DNA of 60,974 bases from Allochromatium warmingii. GTDB lineage: Bacteria > Pseudomonadota > Gammaproteobacteria > Chromatiales > Chromatiaceae. Where the stretch lies: NCBI RefSeq assembly GCF_900107145.1, contig NZ_FNOW01000016.1, forward strand, positions 1-60,974, written 5' to 3'. Made by a program: the position numbers and the translations under genes. Position 1 is the stretch's first letter. Each line of letters starts with the position of its first letter. The notes under the pieces were generated by a model. It did no database searches. It had not been told where the DNA came from and was given only the letters and a program-made list of their open reading frames with translations. Of the stretch, positions 1 to 10,292 are shown in pieces.

Positions 1-614
1 AACTGATCTGGCTCAAAAATCCCCGTATCCTCAGCAAACAAACAAAACAACAGCCGCACTAAATAGACTTCCAGCGCGTGCCCGTCATAGCCTAACGCTT
101 GCAACACATCATGCAACTGCCCCATCCGTTCGGCAGCCTTAATATTCACCGGATCTTGTTCCCGATAGACTTTCGTTTGATAGCCCGCGATAAAACCAAA
201 TACATGCACATGATCGACTAATTCAGACAACATAAATTCATAGCGTTCATCGGTTTCTAAATCATATAACCGGAACCGCTCAAAATCGCATACTAAAATA
301 TAGCGCGGCAATTCACGCTCTTTCAGTCCGGGGAAATAATCTGTCGCCTGCTGAAACGCACGATCTAAATTTTTGCCGCGTGATTTTTGCTCAACTAATA
401 ATTTACCCTTCCAGAGCAAATCAATATAACCATCGCGCCCATCGAGCTTTTTAACACGCTGCTCAAAACTCGCTAATCGTTTCCGCGTTATACCAAACAC
501 ATTGAAAAATCCATCCCAAAACGACTTACCTTCCGCATCTTCTGAACACTCATTTGCCCATTCACGCGAAAATTCTAAGGCACGTTCTTTGATTTCATTC
601 CAAGATAAAGGCAT
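1..614 (-). CDS. MmeI-like type II restriction enzyme/DNA methyltransferase, N-terminal part (runs off the left edge)
   Basis: An uninterrupted minus-strand reading frame starts at ATG 614 (MPLSWNEIKE) and is still open at the window edge; 204 residues are visible. The N-terminal domain carries a PD-(D/E)xK-type nuclease signature: YID around residue 65, then E75-Q-K77 (VEQKSRGKNL). This layout, nuclease first and N6-adenine methyltransferase expected downstream, is that of the MmeI/type IIL single-polypeptide restriction-modification proteins. The methylase motifs themselves lie outside the window. It follows recD on the same strand after a 76-bp gap that contains a GGTCAC palindrome. Family assignment is by recognition of the N-terminal sequence; specificity cannot be inferred. 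Confidence 0.8.
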   Translation of the reverse strand, partial: MPLSWNEIKERALEFSREWANECSEDAEGKSFWDGFFNVFGITRKRLASFEQRVKKLDGRDGYIDLLWKGKLLVEQKSRGKNLDRAFQQATDYFPGLKERELPRYILVCDFERFRLYDLETDERYEFMLSELVDHVHVFGFIAGYQTKVYREQDPVNIKAAERMGQLHDVLQALGYDGHALEVYLVRLLFCLFAEDTGIFEPDQ

Positions 615-650
615 GGTTATTTCTCATATTTCTCAGTTAGTAAAATCAAA

Positions 651-677
651 GGTCACAAAGCACAAAACTTCGTGACC
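651..677. repeat. GGTCACGAAG-type palindrome, copy 1
   Basis: Inverted repeat GGTCACAAAG-N7-CTTCGTGACC (one G-T type mismatch between arms) lying 14 bp past the recD stop. Read on the minus strand it is followed by a T-rich run, so it could end recBCD transcription. Related copies occur at 25361, 25399, 39624 and 44640. Confidence 0.75.
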
Positions 678-690
678 AGAAAAAACCGAT

Positions 691-2793
691 TTAAGCAAAC
701 ATCCCCAACCCAGTCACCCGCTCCACCTGCTGTTCTAATGCTTCGCGCACCACAGATTCACGGCTATAGAGCAGCGTAAACATAGATTTTGAGCGCGTAA
801 TCGCTGTATAGAGTAATTCACGGGTCAGCACTGGATTTGCGGTATCCGGCAAGACTAATGCCGTATGCGCAAATTCCGATCCCTGGGATTTATGCACCGT
901 CAGCGCAAACACGGTCTCAACCGCTTGTAAGCGACTCGGTAACAGCCAGCGAATCGCACCATTCCCCGCCGGAAACGCCACGCGCAATAAAAATGCCCGC
1001 GCTGCTGTATCAAATCGCTCCGGTACGCGCAGTGTTAAACCAATATCGCCATTCATTAAATTTAAATCACGATCATTGCGCGTGACTAAGACTGGCCGCC
1101 CCTCAAACCAGGGTTGCCCGCGAGTGTCCGCCAGCGGTGCGCCTGCGCCCTGACTCAAAAGCCGCTGAATGCGCTGATTTAAGCCCTCAACACCCCACAG
1201 CCCACGCCGCAACGGGGTGAGCAGTTGAAAGCGGCTCTGCGCCTCAAGCACAGCGCGTGCCCAAGCATCGAACGCCTCGGCGGGTGCGTCATCGGCTGGG
1301 CGCTGGGCGTGGAGCACGGCGAGATAGCCGTCCGGCGCGGCATAGCCAGCGCGAGCGAGTTGATCGAGTTGTGGGTCGGTCGCATCGCGCAACACGATCT
1401 GCTGTAAGCGGCCAAGACTGGTATCCGTTGCCTGTGCTTGCTGGGCAAACAGTGTTTTGAGTGCGCCGAGCGGATGACGCACCGGCTGCTGCCATAACCG
1501 CTGCGTATTAACCAGTTCGGCCAGCGCCCCGATGCCGCCTTCGGCGTGAAAGCGATAGCTGTGCCGGAGCATGGTGATCGCCTGATCGAGCGGCTGTCCG
1601 GCGGGATCAAGAAACGCATCCGGCAGGTGTGCGCCGCTCACCCGCGCCAGCCACGCGCTCGTCTCCGGCGTGTAATGCGCGGCGCGTGCCCGTTGACACA
1701 GATCGCCGAGTACGGCTCCGGCTTCCACCGATGCAAGCTGATCTTGATCGCCCAAGAGAATCAGCCGCGCTTCCGGTGACAGCGCGGCCAGCAGCGCCGC
1801 CATCATCTCCACATCAATCATCGAAGCTTCATCGACCACGACAATATCAGCCGGCAGCGGTTGCTTGGCGCAATAGCGAAAATGGCGACTGTCAGGCAGC
1901 GGGCCGAGCAAGCGATGCAGCGTGGTCGCGGTGGTCGGAATCGCGGCGCGTAAGATCGCCTCGCCGCCCGGCAGGTGCGCGAACGGCAATCCGGCGACCT
2001 GCGCGGCGATGGAATCGGTGAGCCGTGCGGCGGCTTTGCCGGTCGGAGCTGCGAGCCGAATGCGCCAGGCCGCGCCGCCGGATTCCAGCGCCAAGCTTTG
2101 CAGCAGCGCGAGCAGGCGCACGACGGTGGTGGTTTTGCCGGTGCCCGGGCCGCCGGTGATGATCGCAAAGGCACTGCGGGCAGCTAGGGCACAGGCGATG
2201 CGCTGCCAGGGCGGATCGCTGCGTTCGGCGACAAAGAGGGCATCGAGCAGGCGGCGCGTGGTGGCTTCGGGCACAGCGAGCGGCGTGCGCAGACGTGCGG
2301 CGATGCCCTGCCGAATCTGCTGTTCATACGTCCAATAACGTCGCAGATAGAGCAACGGGCGCTCGGCGGTTCCGGCCAGCACCAAGGGCGTTGCGCTGTC
2401 GGTCGCATTCGGTGCGGTTGAGTTGCGATGAAGCTGATCGGCTATCGCGCCGCTGGCCGCGAGTCGCTCGATCCACGCCGCGAGCGTCAGGGTCGCAAGC
2501 TGGGCAGCGAGCGCGTCGCCGACCGCGCCGGCGGCGACATCGGTGAGATCGGCGTGCGGCGCGTGCCGGGCGCGTAGCAGCGTGTGCGGATGGGCCAGCG
2601 CAGCGGCTAAATCTAAGCACACATGCCCATGCTGATTACGCTCGCTGGTGAGCGCGACGGCCAGCAGCACGGCGGCATCGTGCTCCGGCGTCTGGTCGTG
2701 AATCAAGCGCGTCAGTGCCAGATCGAGCGGACGCAGTGCGCCGGCAGCGACCCAATTCTGTAACTGTGACAAGAGGTTGGCGGCTGTATCCAT
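691..2793 (-). CDS. recD: RecBCD enzyme subunit RecD (5'-3' helicase)
   Basis: RecD is the fast 5'-3' helicase subunit of the RecBCD double-strand-break repair nuclease. The protein (about 700 residues, longer than the roughly 610 of E. coli) has a superfamily 1 helicase core: Walker A GGPGTGKTTT, a DEASMID Walker B-type motif, GDQDQLASVEAG, and a C-terminal LTVHKSQGSEF motif. The ATG at 2793 (MDTAANLL) is preferred because GGAG lies 9 bases upstream; TTG 2823 and ATG 2820 are in frame but overlap recB further. The start lies 4 bp after the recB stop, so the two are translationally linked. Last gene of recC-recB-recD. Confidence 0.96.
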   Translation of the reverse strand: MDTAANLLSQLQNWVAAGALRPLDLALTRLIHDQTPEHDAAVLLAVALTSERNQHGHVCLDLAAALAHPHTLLRARHAPHADLTDVAAGAVGDALAAQLATLTLAAWIERLAASGAIADQLHRNSTAPNATDSATPLVLAGTAERPLLYLRRYWTYEQQIRQGIAARLRTPLAVPEATTRRLLDALFVAERSDPPWQRIACALAARSAFAIITGGPGTGKTTTVVRLLALLQSLALESGGAAWRIRLAAPTGKAAARLTDSIAAQVAGLPFAHLPGGEAILRAAIPTTATTLHRLLGPLPDSRHFRYCAKQPLPADIVVVDEASMIDVEMMAALLAALSPEARLILLGDQDQLASVEAGAVLGDLCQRARAAHYTPETSAWLARVSGAHLPDAFLDPAGQPLDQAITMLRHSYRFHAEGGIGALAELVNTQRLWQQPVRHPLGALKTLFAQQAQATDTSLGRLQQIVLRDATDPQLDQLARAGYAAPDGYLAVLHAQRPADDAPAEAFDAWARAVLEAQSRFQLLTPLRRGLWGVEGLNQRIQRLLSQGAGAPLADTRGQPWFEGRPVLVTRNDRDLNLMNGDIGLTLRVPERFDTAARAFLLRVAFPAGNGAIRWLLPSRLQAVETVFALTVHKSQGSEFAHTALVLPDTANPVLTRELLYTAITRSKSMFTLLYSRESVVREALEQQVERVTGLGMFA

Positions 2794-2797
2794 GTGC

Positions 2798-5700
2798 TTA
2801 AGCTCCGGCAAACTGCGCATCAAGGGCGTCGATCAAGGCACGCGGCGGGCGATCCATAAATAAGCCTTGTGTCGTGGCCTGACCGCCGCGCACAAAGATG
2901 TAGATCGCGCCGCCAAGATGCTGGTCATAGTCGTAATCGGGCAAGCGGGCTTTAAGTTGTCGATGCAGCGCCAGCAGATAGAGCACATATTGCAGATCGT
3001 AGCGACGCTCGCACATCGCCGCCTGCATCGCCTCGGCGCTATAGGCGCGGTCATCAGGGCCAAGCCAGTTGGATTTCCAATCGAGCACGTAATAGCGCCC
3101 CTGCTGCTCGAACACGAGATCAATAAACCCCTTGAGCATCCCGTTGAGCTGCTGGCCGGTCAGCGGCGGGCGTTCGCGTCCGTTGAGCGTGTGCGCTAAC
3201 AGCCGCGCATCGAGCGTGGCAAGCTTGACCTGTCGCGCTTCGATCCAAAATTCGAGTTCGACCTGATAGCGGCTGGGGTCAAGATCAGCCAACCGCAATG
3301 TCGGCACGCGACCATCTGGCAAAGCGAGTGTTGTCAGCGACCAAGTTCGCTCTAACAGCGCCGTCAGCCAAGCATCGAGCGGTTCAATCCAGTCATCGAG
3401 ATGACGCGGCGTGCAGCGGTTTGCCAGCATCTGACGGCGGGCGTGGTCGGCGGTGAGCGCAGCGGCAAAACCTGAGCGCAACGGATAGGGAGCGCGTTGC
3501 GTTGCGGCCCATTCGAGCACGCCATGAATAAAGGTGCCGTACCGTCCGCCGCGTGGAAAGGCATGTAAGCTCGCCGGATCGACCGGCATTGCTGGCGCTG
3601 CTGGCAAGTCGAGCGGCACGGCAGTTGATTCCAACGGTTGGCTCAGTTCTTCGTGTACGGTCTCATCGCTGGCCGTTTCCGGTGCTGACACGGGTCGCCA
3701 AGTCTCGCGAATCAAGGCCGAATAGCTGCTAATCCACCACGCACGCGGTCGCCAATCGGTCACGCTGCGAGCTGGCGCGAGCGTCTCCGCTGCGGTCAGC
3801 GCCAGCGGTGCAGGGTCACATTCGGGCGCGGTCAGTCGCACCAGTTTTGGCAACTGGCGCAACTGTTCGGCCAGCATCGCGGTATCGAGCGCGGTCTCTT
3901 CCGGCACGCCGAGCAAATAGCCGAATGCCGACCGCTTAAAATCTTCAGTCACCCCCAAGCCCAGCCAATTCACATAACGCGCACGGGTTAATCCGACATA
4001 GAGCTTGCGCACATCCTCGCCTAATCGCTCATGATCGGCCTGTTGCACAATCGCCGGATTGCCGCCCAGATGCACCTGAAGCTGATGGGCATCATCATGG
4101 GTTTTGAGCGGTCGATCTTTGTCACTGATACAGCGACAGCTTGCCGCAAATGGCAAAAACACCAGCGGATATTCCAACCCTTTTGATTTATGAATGGTCA
4201 CAATCCGCACCAACCGCGCATCACTTTCGAGCCGCAGTTGATCGGTTTCCGGCGGGGCACTGACCGCCGTCCGACTGGCGCTGATCGCTTCTTCTAAATA
4301 GCGCACCAGCGCCGCCATACCGTCTAGCTCGGTGCTGGCCTGCTGCAACAGCTCGCCGAGATGCAGCAAATCGGTCATCGTGCGCTCGCCGTCGCGCTGG
4401 GCTAACAGCCGCGTCGCCATCCCGAACACATCGAGCAAGCGATAGAGCATCGGCAAAAATCCCTGCCGCTGCCAGCAGTCATGCAACAGGCGGATGCGTT
4501 CGCCCTGCGCTTCCCAATAGCGTTCATCGTGGTTCAAGCGGTCGAGATCAGCCAACGCCTGACCACATAACGCGGTCGCCAGTGCCTGCCGTAACAGCCG
4601 ATCCTCAAACGGGCTGGCAATCGCCCGCAAGATCACCACCAGATCATCCGCCGTGCGTGTATCGAACACATTATTGCGCTCGGATAAATACACGCTGGCC
4701 ACGCCCAAGCGTTGCAGTTCGGCGCGGATCGCGTCCGCTTCGCCGCGATTGGCGACCAATACCGCCAAATCACTGGCTTGCAGCGAACGCGAACCGTCGG
4801 GCCATTCCGGTAAGCGGGCGCGGCCCTGCTGTCCAAGTTGCAACAGTTGCGCAATCAGCCGCGCCGCTGCGGTGGCCGTGCGCTGGCGATACCGCTCTTT
4901 GGTCAATTTGCCGTTCGTGTCCAGCTCAATTAACCAAGCGTGGAGCGGTTCGCAAGGATCACCGTCGATCATGAGGGTCGGTTCAGCTTGCGTGCGGGCG
5001 CTGACCGGATAAAAGGGAATCGGATTCGCCGCGCCGTCCGGCGTGCGAAATAAAAACGCGCCGCGCTTGGCTTGTGCTTCACCATGCTGAAATAAGCCAT
5101 TGACTGCTGCAATTAAATCGGTTGATGACCGATAATTGATCGGCAGGGTGTAATGGCGTCCGGCAGTGGCAGCGCGGGCGATTAAATAGGTATGAATATC
5201 GGCACCGCGAAAGCCATAAATCGCCTGTTTTGGATCGCCGATCATAAAAAAACCGCTCAATGGCGAATTGGCGCGGATCTGATAAATCGCATCAAAAATG
5301 CGATATTGGATCGGGTCAGTATCTTGAAATTCATCGACCAACGCGACCGGAAATTGCTGACGCATGACAGCAGCGAGCCGTTCACCGCCCGTACCTTGTA
5401 AGGCGGCATCGAGACGAATCAATAAATCCGTTTGCGTCAGCAGCGATTGCTGATGTTTTTCATGCTCGACGCGCCGTTTAAGCCAATGAGTCGCGTGCGC
5501 AAGCAAAGCTTGCGTGAGCTGTTCGGGCAGGGCAACGAGCGCATCTTTCAGTCCAGCTAAGGCTTGACAGGCTGGATAATCGACCGGCGCTTGTGCGGGA
5601 TTTTTCCAGACGGTTGCTATTTCGAGCGATGACATGCGTTTCCAAGATTCATTTTCAAACGCATGTAAACTGACTTGATTGGGTGTCGCAATCCACAGCT

Positions 5701-6574
5701 TAAGATCATTCAAAACTTTACCGCGATTGGTGACATTGAGTTTTGATTTATGAAACGCATTGTTTTTCAATGCTTCATCAAAAAGCTGCTCTAATCCGGC
5801 GATATAGTCTTGCTCGCGCCAAGTAGTTTTAATCGCCGCTAATTGCTGATAATAATGACGTAAACTGATAACCGGTGCATCAGTCGCCGGCAGATATTCG
5901 ACTAACGGCAATAACGCACTCACCGCTTTACTGAGCACCGCTGGCGCTGACCATTGAGCCAACACTAATTGCAAGGCTTCGGCATCAAGATGCAGAATAA
6001 ACGTCCGCCAATAATCCTCAGCCGCTTGCTGTAATAAATCCGCTTCATCATTAACTAAGATTTGCTCAAACGCATTGGCGCTATCAAACGCATGTTCACG
6101 CAACATGCGATAACACCACGCATGAATCGTCGAAATCGCCGCTTCATCCATCCATTCTGCGGCTAAATCTAAGCGCCGCGCACTCTGCGCTAAATCACCG
6201 CCTGCCATCGCCTCGCGTAATGCCGTGAGCAATTGATCCGAGGGATCATGCGGCGGCTGACCGCGAAAGACTGCCGCTGCTTCAACTAAACGGCGGCGAA
6301 TACGGTCGCGTAATTCTTCAGTCGCGGCATTGGTAAAGGTCACAACAAGAATTTCCGGCGGCACCAGCGGTCGATTAAAAGCTGTTTCACCGCCATGCTG
6401 CAAGACTAAACGCACATAGAGCATGGCGAGCGTAAAGGTTTTGCCGGTACCGGCGCTGGCTTCAATTAAACGCGAGCCATGCAGCGGTACCGTCAGCGGA
6501 TCGAGTTGTTGGACAATTTGCGGCGCGATTGGCTGATTAGCTGATTGAATACTTGGCTGAATAATGGCAGTCAT
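2798..6574 (-). CDS. recB: RecBCD enzyme subunit RecB (helicase-nuclease)
   Basis: RecB is the 3'-5' helicase and sole nuclease of RecBCD. The 1258-residue protein begins with a UvrD-type ATPase (Walker A SAGTGKT at residues 40-46; Walker B VDEFQDTDPIQ; GDPKQAIYGFRGAD; TIHKSKGLEYPLVFLP) and ends with the RecB nuclease domain, seen as DLVFEQQGRYYVLDWKSN with the D...D-W-K catalytic arrangement. It is slightly longer than E. coli RecB (1180). It sits 20 bp after recC and just before recD, the usual gammaproteobacterial order; no ptr protease gene is inserted between recC and recB. Confidence 0.97.
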   Translation of the reverse strand: MTAIIQPSIQSANQPIAPQIVQQLDPLTVPLHGSRLIEASAGTGKTFTLAMLYVRLVLQHGGETAFNRPLVPPEILVVTFTNAATEELRDRIRRRLVEAAAVFRGQPPHDPSDQLLTALREAMAGGDLAQSARRLDLAAEWMDEAAISTIHAWCYRMLREHAFDSANAFEQILVNDEADLLQQAAEDYWRTFILHLDAEALQLVLAQWSAPAVLSKAVSALLPLVEYLPATDAPVISLRHYYQQLAAIKTTWREQDYIAGLEQLFDEALKNNAFHKSKLNVTNRGKVLNDLKLWIATPNQVSLHAFENESWKRMSSLEIATVWKNPAQAPVDYPACQALAGLKDALVALPEQLTQALLAHATHWLKRRVEHEKHQQSLLTQTDLLIRLDAALQGTGGERLAAVMRQQFPVALVDEFQDTDPIQYRIFDAIYQIRANSPLSGFFMIGDPKQAIYGFRGADIHTYLIARAATAGRHYTLPINYRSSTDLIAAVNGLFQHGEAQAKRGAFLFRTPDGAANPIPFYPVSARTQAEPTLMIDGDPCEPLHAWLIELDTNGKLTKERYRQRTATAAARLIAQLLQLGQQGRARLPEWPDGSRSLQASDLAVLVANRGEADAIRAELQRLGVASVYLSERNNVFDTRTADDLVVILRAIASPFEDRLLRQALATALCGQALADLDRLNHDERYWEAQGERIRLLHDCWQRQGFLPMLYRLLDVFGMATRLLAQRDGERTMTDLLHLGELLQQASTELDGMAALVRYLEEAISASRTAVSAPPETDQLRLESDARLVRIVTIHKSKGLEYPLVFLPFAASCRCISDKDRPLKTHDDAHQLQVHLGGNPAIVQQADHERLGEDVRKLYVGLTRARYVNWLGLGVTEDFKRSAFGYLLGVPEETALDTAMLAEQLRQLPKLVRLTAPECDPAPLALTAAETLAPARSVTDWRPRAWWISSYSALIRETWRPVSAPETASDETVHEELSQPLESTAVPLDLPAAPAMPVDPASLHAFPRGGRYGTFIHGVLEWAATQRAPYPLRSGFAAALTADHARRQMLANRCTPRHLDDWIEPLDAWLTALLERTWSLTTLALPDGRVPTLRLADLDPSRYQVELEFWIEARQVKLATLDARLLAHTLNGRERPPLTGQQLNGMLKGFIDLVFEQQGRYYVLDWKSNWLGPDDRAYSAEAMQAAMCERRYDLQYVLYLLALHRQLKARLPDYDYDQHLGGAIYIFVRGGQATTQGLFMDRPPRALIDALDAQFAGA

Positions 6575-6594
6575 TGAAACATTACTCCGATTGA

Positions 6595-9500
6595 TTACTC
6601 AGGCTTTCCCTGTGCTTTATTCACGACAGCATGAACTGTTGTGTGCAAGCGGTGATAAAGTCGCTGCGCCCAGACCGCAAATTCCCCCGCTGACCACAGT
6701 GCCTCAAATGTGGGATAACAGCGCCTGACATAGGCGTCATATTTCAAATCAGTCTCAAAGGCTTTGACGGCAGCATTCCACGCCGGTAAAGCAGTCGGGT
6801 CAAAATCATCGCTACAGTGCGCCGGGCCATCTTTTTTAATCCAAATCATCGCCGAATTAAGCGCCAGCGGTAGCGGTTCAGACATGCCAACCCACCAAGC
6901 GGATAGTAAGGTTGTTAAATGGGCTTGTGAATCATCCGGTTTAAATGGCGGTAGACGTAAGATTCCCGAAGGGGTTAAAAGCAGCGTCGTGACTGGCAAG
7001 CCGCTGCATTGCGCGGCCAAATGCTGTACCCAAGCCGGTAAAATAGTGCGCCATTTATATTTAGAATCGGTATCAGACTTGTTATTGATTAAGCCACTGG
7101 CGCTTAAAATAATTTGACCATAACCCGTCTCGCCCATCCGCAAGTCAGTTAAGCGATCTTCTAATTTCAATACAGCATCTGCGCGTACTAATTCAAGCTG
7201 GACTAACAACGGCTGTTCACACCGCTGCGGCCATTCGGCTAGGGCGGCGTTCCAGTCGGTATAGAGCTTCGGGAGATATTCAATCACCTGACGCCCAAGC
7301 GCCTGTCCTAATTCACCGGCTACTAATCGCCCTTGCGCTTGAATCCGTGCAATGCGCGTCTGCAAGCGGTCGGTTAATTCCGCATCGGTTAAATCTGGCT
7401 CAAATAAATCAGTCATCAATTCATCTTTGATTGCCCAATTCTCCAACCCATCGAGATCGAAGGTTTCGACATCGCAGACGGCAATCGCTGCATCGGGTTT
7501 GGTAATGCCTAATCGCTGTTTGAAAAATTGGGTAATCGGCTCACGCAAAAAGCGACTGAGCTGCTCTAAATCCAATGGCGCATCTGGCACCCAGAGCGGC
7601 AGTGGCGCAGTATTATTTGCAAGGGGCGGTGTATGCACCGCTCGCCATTCACGGGCATAGGTGAATAATGCGGGCGCGTGTTCAGCGGTAGCATGAGCGG
7701 TAAAATACGCCCGTCCAAAAGGCTGCAATGGATGCTCAGTGGTTAAAGCCTGTGGCACTGATCCACTATGATGCGGCGGTAATTGCCAACCGGCGGCGAG
7801 ATGATCGCGTAATTGCCCGACTAAGACCGACGGCGGGCGCTCGCTATTGTCGCGAATACTGCGCCCAACCCAGCCAATAACCAGCTTATCACGCGCCGAT
7901 AATAGAGCTTCGAGAAATAAATAACGATCATCTTCGCGCCGCGACCGATCCCCAGGGCGATAATCGCCGATCATTAAATCAAAATCGGCTGGAATCTGGC
8001 GGCGCGGATAATCTTGGTCATTCATGCCTAATAACCAAATCTGCCGAAATGGAATCGCCCGCATCGGCATTAAGGTCGCAAAATTGACCTCACCGGCTAA
8101 AAAGCGTTGGTTCAAATTCGGTTGATCGAGCCGCGCTAATAATGCTTCGCGGAAAATCTCCAGCGCAATTGGTTCCTCACCTAATCCGCCTTGCGCACAG
8201 TCTTCCGCCCAGGCATCCAATTCGGCCAGCATTCGCGCCAAGATCACGCCATCGCTGTCGCTGACCTCCATAAAAAAGGTTTCCAAGAGTTCGCTCATCA
8301 GCGCCACCCAAGCGGTCGGCGCACGCGCTTCGCGTAACTGCTGCCACGTCAGTTCGAGCCGGTCGAGCAGCAGCGTCAACGGCCCGAGCAGCGCCGCCTC
8401 CAGTCCGCCGACCTCATCATGTGGTTCAATCTCGCGCCACGCGCCCGCCGCGCCGCTGGCAAATCCGAGCAGCAAGCGGCGCAATCCAAATCGCCAAGTA
8501 TTCTGTTCTAATCCGGCTGGCAGTCCGAGGCTGGCACGATGCGTGGCAGACAAACCCCAGCGTACCTGCGCCCCAGCGATCCAAGTACGCAGGGTGCGGA
8601 CAGCAGCTTCGGTCAGGTCAAAACGGGCGCGAAGCGCCGGAATATCCAGCAAATCCAGCACGTCGCTGACCGTCAAGCGGGCACGCGGTAGATTGAGCAA
8701 CTGTTCTAGTCCGATCACTAACGGATTGCGGTGGCGCTGGCCTTGATCGGTAATCTGGAACGGAATATGGCGCGGGTCGCTGCGCTCAAAGCGCCCGAAT
8801 ACGGCTTGAATGTGGGGGGCGTGAATGGCGATATCCGGCACCATCACCAGCACTTCACGCGGGTGCAATGGGCGAGCGGTGCGGGCGCTGCGCTCGAACT
8901 CGGCAAGCAGCCGATCATGCAGGATCTCAATCTCGCGCTGTGGACTGTGGGCGATGACAAATTCCACACTGCGATCTTGGGCCGGATCGATCACCGTCTG
9001 TTGCGCCTGACGCTCGTGCAGTGGGCGCAGTTCGAGCAGATCGTCTTGTAATTGATGCAACAGACAGTCATCACCGGCGGGCGTGAACAGATCAATGCTC
9101 GCGCCGTTCGCCACCAGCCCGCGAAACTGCGCTTCATAGCGTAGCCGTTCATCCTGTTCATCAAGCAGACGCAGATAATCACGCCCCTGTTTGCCCCAAG
9201 CTGCAAGCAGCGGATGACCGTGTAAATGCAGTTCGCGCTCGTCGAGATCTTCGGGCACCTTGCGTGCCCTGTGCCGACGATAGGGACGGCGGAATAAATC
9301 GCGGCCTTCGATAATATCGCCCCAATAATGGCGACTCGGATTGAGCGCGAACACGATCACCTGCGTCACGGGCGCAAGGGCTTCGAGCACTTCGAGCATC
9401 TGACGCGGCAGCGCCGAGAGACCGAACACGATGACGCGGCGCGGCAGTCCGCGCCGCTGGCGGGCGCTGGCGGTTAGCTGCCCGGCCTGCGCTAAAAACT

Positions 9501-10230
9501 GCTGATGCACCTGAGCGCGGCTGGCATGACGCAATGGCGGATCGTTGGGGTCACACTCGGCGGCGACATCGGCTTGCAGCGCCCGCCACAACACCGGCTG
9601 CCACGCTTGACCGGCTGGAATTGGGCGCTCCGCGCCGTTGGGACGAATCAGGCTATCGCGGCCCTCAGACCAAGCGGCGAGCCAATCGGCGCGATACACC
9701 TGATATTGATCGAGCAAATCGGCGAGGCGCTCAGCGAGCTGATAACGGCGACGCGGCGCGGCATCGCTGCCCGCACTGGTCAAAAATCCGCGCAATGGGG
9801 CTAATGCTTCGGTCAGCGTGTCGGTTGAATGTATAGATGACTGCTGATCGGTCAGCCGTTCGAGCAAGCGATAGAGCCGCCACGTCAGCGGCGCTTTATC
9901 AAAGGGCGAGGTTTCCGGCAGTGCGCCGAGCACGGCGCGATAAACGCGCCACATAAATCGCGCTGGCAACACCACATCGAGCGCCGCCGCGATCCCCAGC
10001 CCACCGGCGAAGCGATCCGATTCGTGTTGCGCTGGATGGGTCGCCAGCGCCAGTTTGAGCCATTGGGCGATGCCGTTGCTCTGCACCAAGATGGTTTCAT
10101 TTTCCAGCGGCGCGAGCGGATGGCGCTGTATCCACGCGACCAAAAGGGCGCGTAGCTCTTCAAGCCGATTGCCCTGAATCAGCATAAAGCCGGTGGGCCA
10201 GTTGGCAGACGCGGGCGAGGGGGTGGGCAT
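6595..10230 (-). CDS. recC: RecBCD enzyme subunit RecC (Chi recognition)
   Basis: RecC is the scaffold and Chi-recognition subunit of RecBCD, built from helicase-like domains without ATPase residues. The protein is 1211 residues from ATG 10230 (MPTPSPASANWPTGF). Recognisable family segments are LIQGNRLEEL near the N-terminus, the NETILVQSNGIAQWL region, FGLSALPRQMLEVL, GLNDQDYPR-like GMNDQDYPRRQIP, and a C-terminal inactive nuclease-like domain. An in-frame GTG/ATG extension to 10332 is unlikely, since it overlaps feoC and does not resemble RecC. First gene of the recCBD unit; 62 bp separate it from feoC on the same strand. Confidence 0.95.
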   Translation of the reverse strand: MPTPSPASANWPTGFMLIQGNRLEELRALLVAWIQRHPLAPLENETILVQSNGIAQWLKLALATHPAQHESDRFAGGLGIAAALDVVLPARFMWRVYRAVLGALPETSPFDKAPLTWRLYRLLERLTDQQSSIHSTDTLTEALAPLRGFLTSAGSDAAPRRRYQLAERLADLLDQYQVYRADWLAAWSEGRDSLIRPNGAERPIPAGQAWQPVLWRALQADVAAECDPNDPPLRHASRAQVHQQFLAQAGQLTASARQRRGLPRRVIVFGLSALPRQMLEVLEALAPVTQVIVFALNPSRHYWGDIIEGRDLFRRPYRRHRARKVPEDLDERELHLHGHPLLAAWGKQGRDYLRLLDEQDERLRYEAQFRGLVANGASIDLFTPAGDDCLLHQLQDDLLELRPLHERQAQQTVIDPAQDRSVEFVIAHSPQREIEILHDRLLAEFERSARTARPLHPREVLVMVPDIAIHAPHIQAVFGRFERSDPRHIPFQITDQGQRHRNPLVIGLEQLLNLPRARLTVSDVLDLLDIPALRARFDLTEAAVRTLRTWIAGAQVRWGLSATHRASLGLPAGLEQNTWRFGLRRLLLGFASGAAGAWREIEPHDEVGGLEAALLGPLTLLLDRLELTWQQLREARAPTAWVALMSELLETFFMEVSDSDGVILARMLAELDAWAEDCAQGGLGEEPIALEIFREALLARLDQPNLNQRFLAGEVNFATLMPMRAIPFRQIWLLGMNDQDYPRRQIPADFDLMIGDYRPGDRSRREDDRYLFLEALLSARDKLVIGWVGRSIRDNSERPPSVLVGQLRDHLAAGWQLPPHHSGSVPQALTTEHPLQPFGRAYFTAHATAEHAPALFTYAREWRAVHTPPLANNTAPLPLWVPDAPLDLEQLSRFLREPITQFFKQRLGITKPDAAIAVCDVETFDLDGLENWAIKDELMTDLFEPDLTDAELTDRLQTRIARIQAQGRLVAGELGQALGRQVIEYLPKLYTDWNAALAEWPQRCEQPLLVQLELVRADAVLKLEDRLTDLRMGETGYGQIILSASGLINNKSDTDSKYKWRTILPAWVQHLAAQCSGLPVTTLLLTPSGILRLPPFKPDDSQAHLTTLLSAWWVGMSEPLPLALNSAMIWIKKDGPAHCSDDFDPTALPAWNAAVKAFETDLKYDAYVRRCYPTFEALWSAGEFAVWAQRLYHRLHTTVHAVVNKAQGKPE

Positions 10231-10292
10231 GGGGGCAATCCTGTCGGGCGATGCGTGATGCGATACCCGACAGTCTAGCCGTTTACACGGGT

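Noticed and set aside
837-2620. Several open frames of 60-146 codons on both strands inside recD
   Set aside because: They are in alternative frames of a GC-rich, well-recognised gene; none has family motifs or a ribosome-binding site. The same applies to similar frames inside recB, recC, feoB and others.
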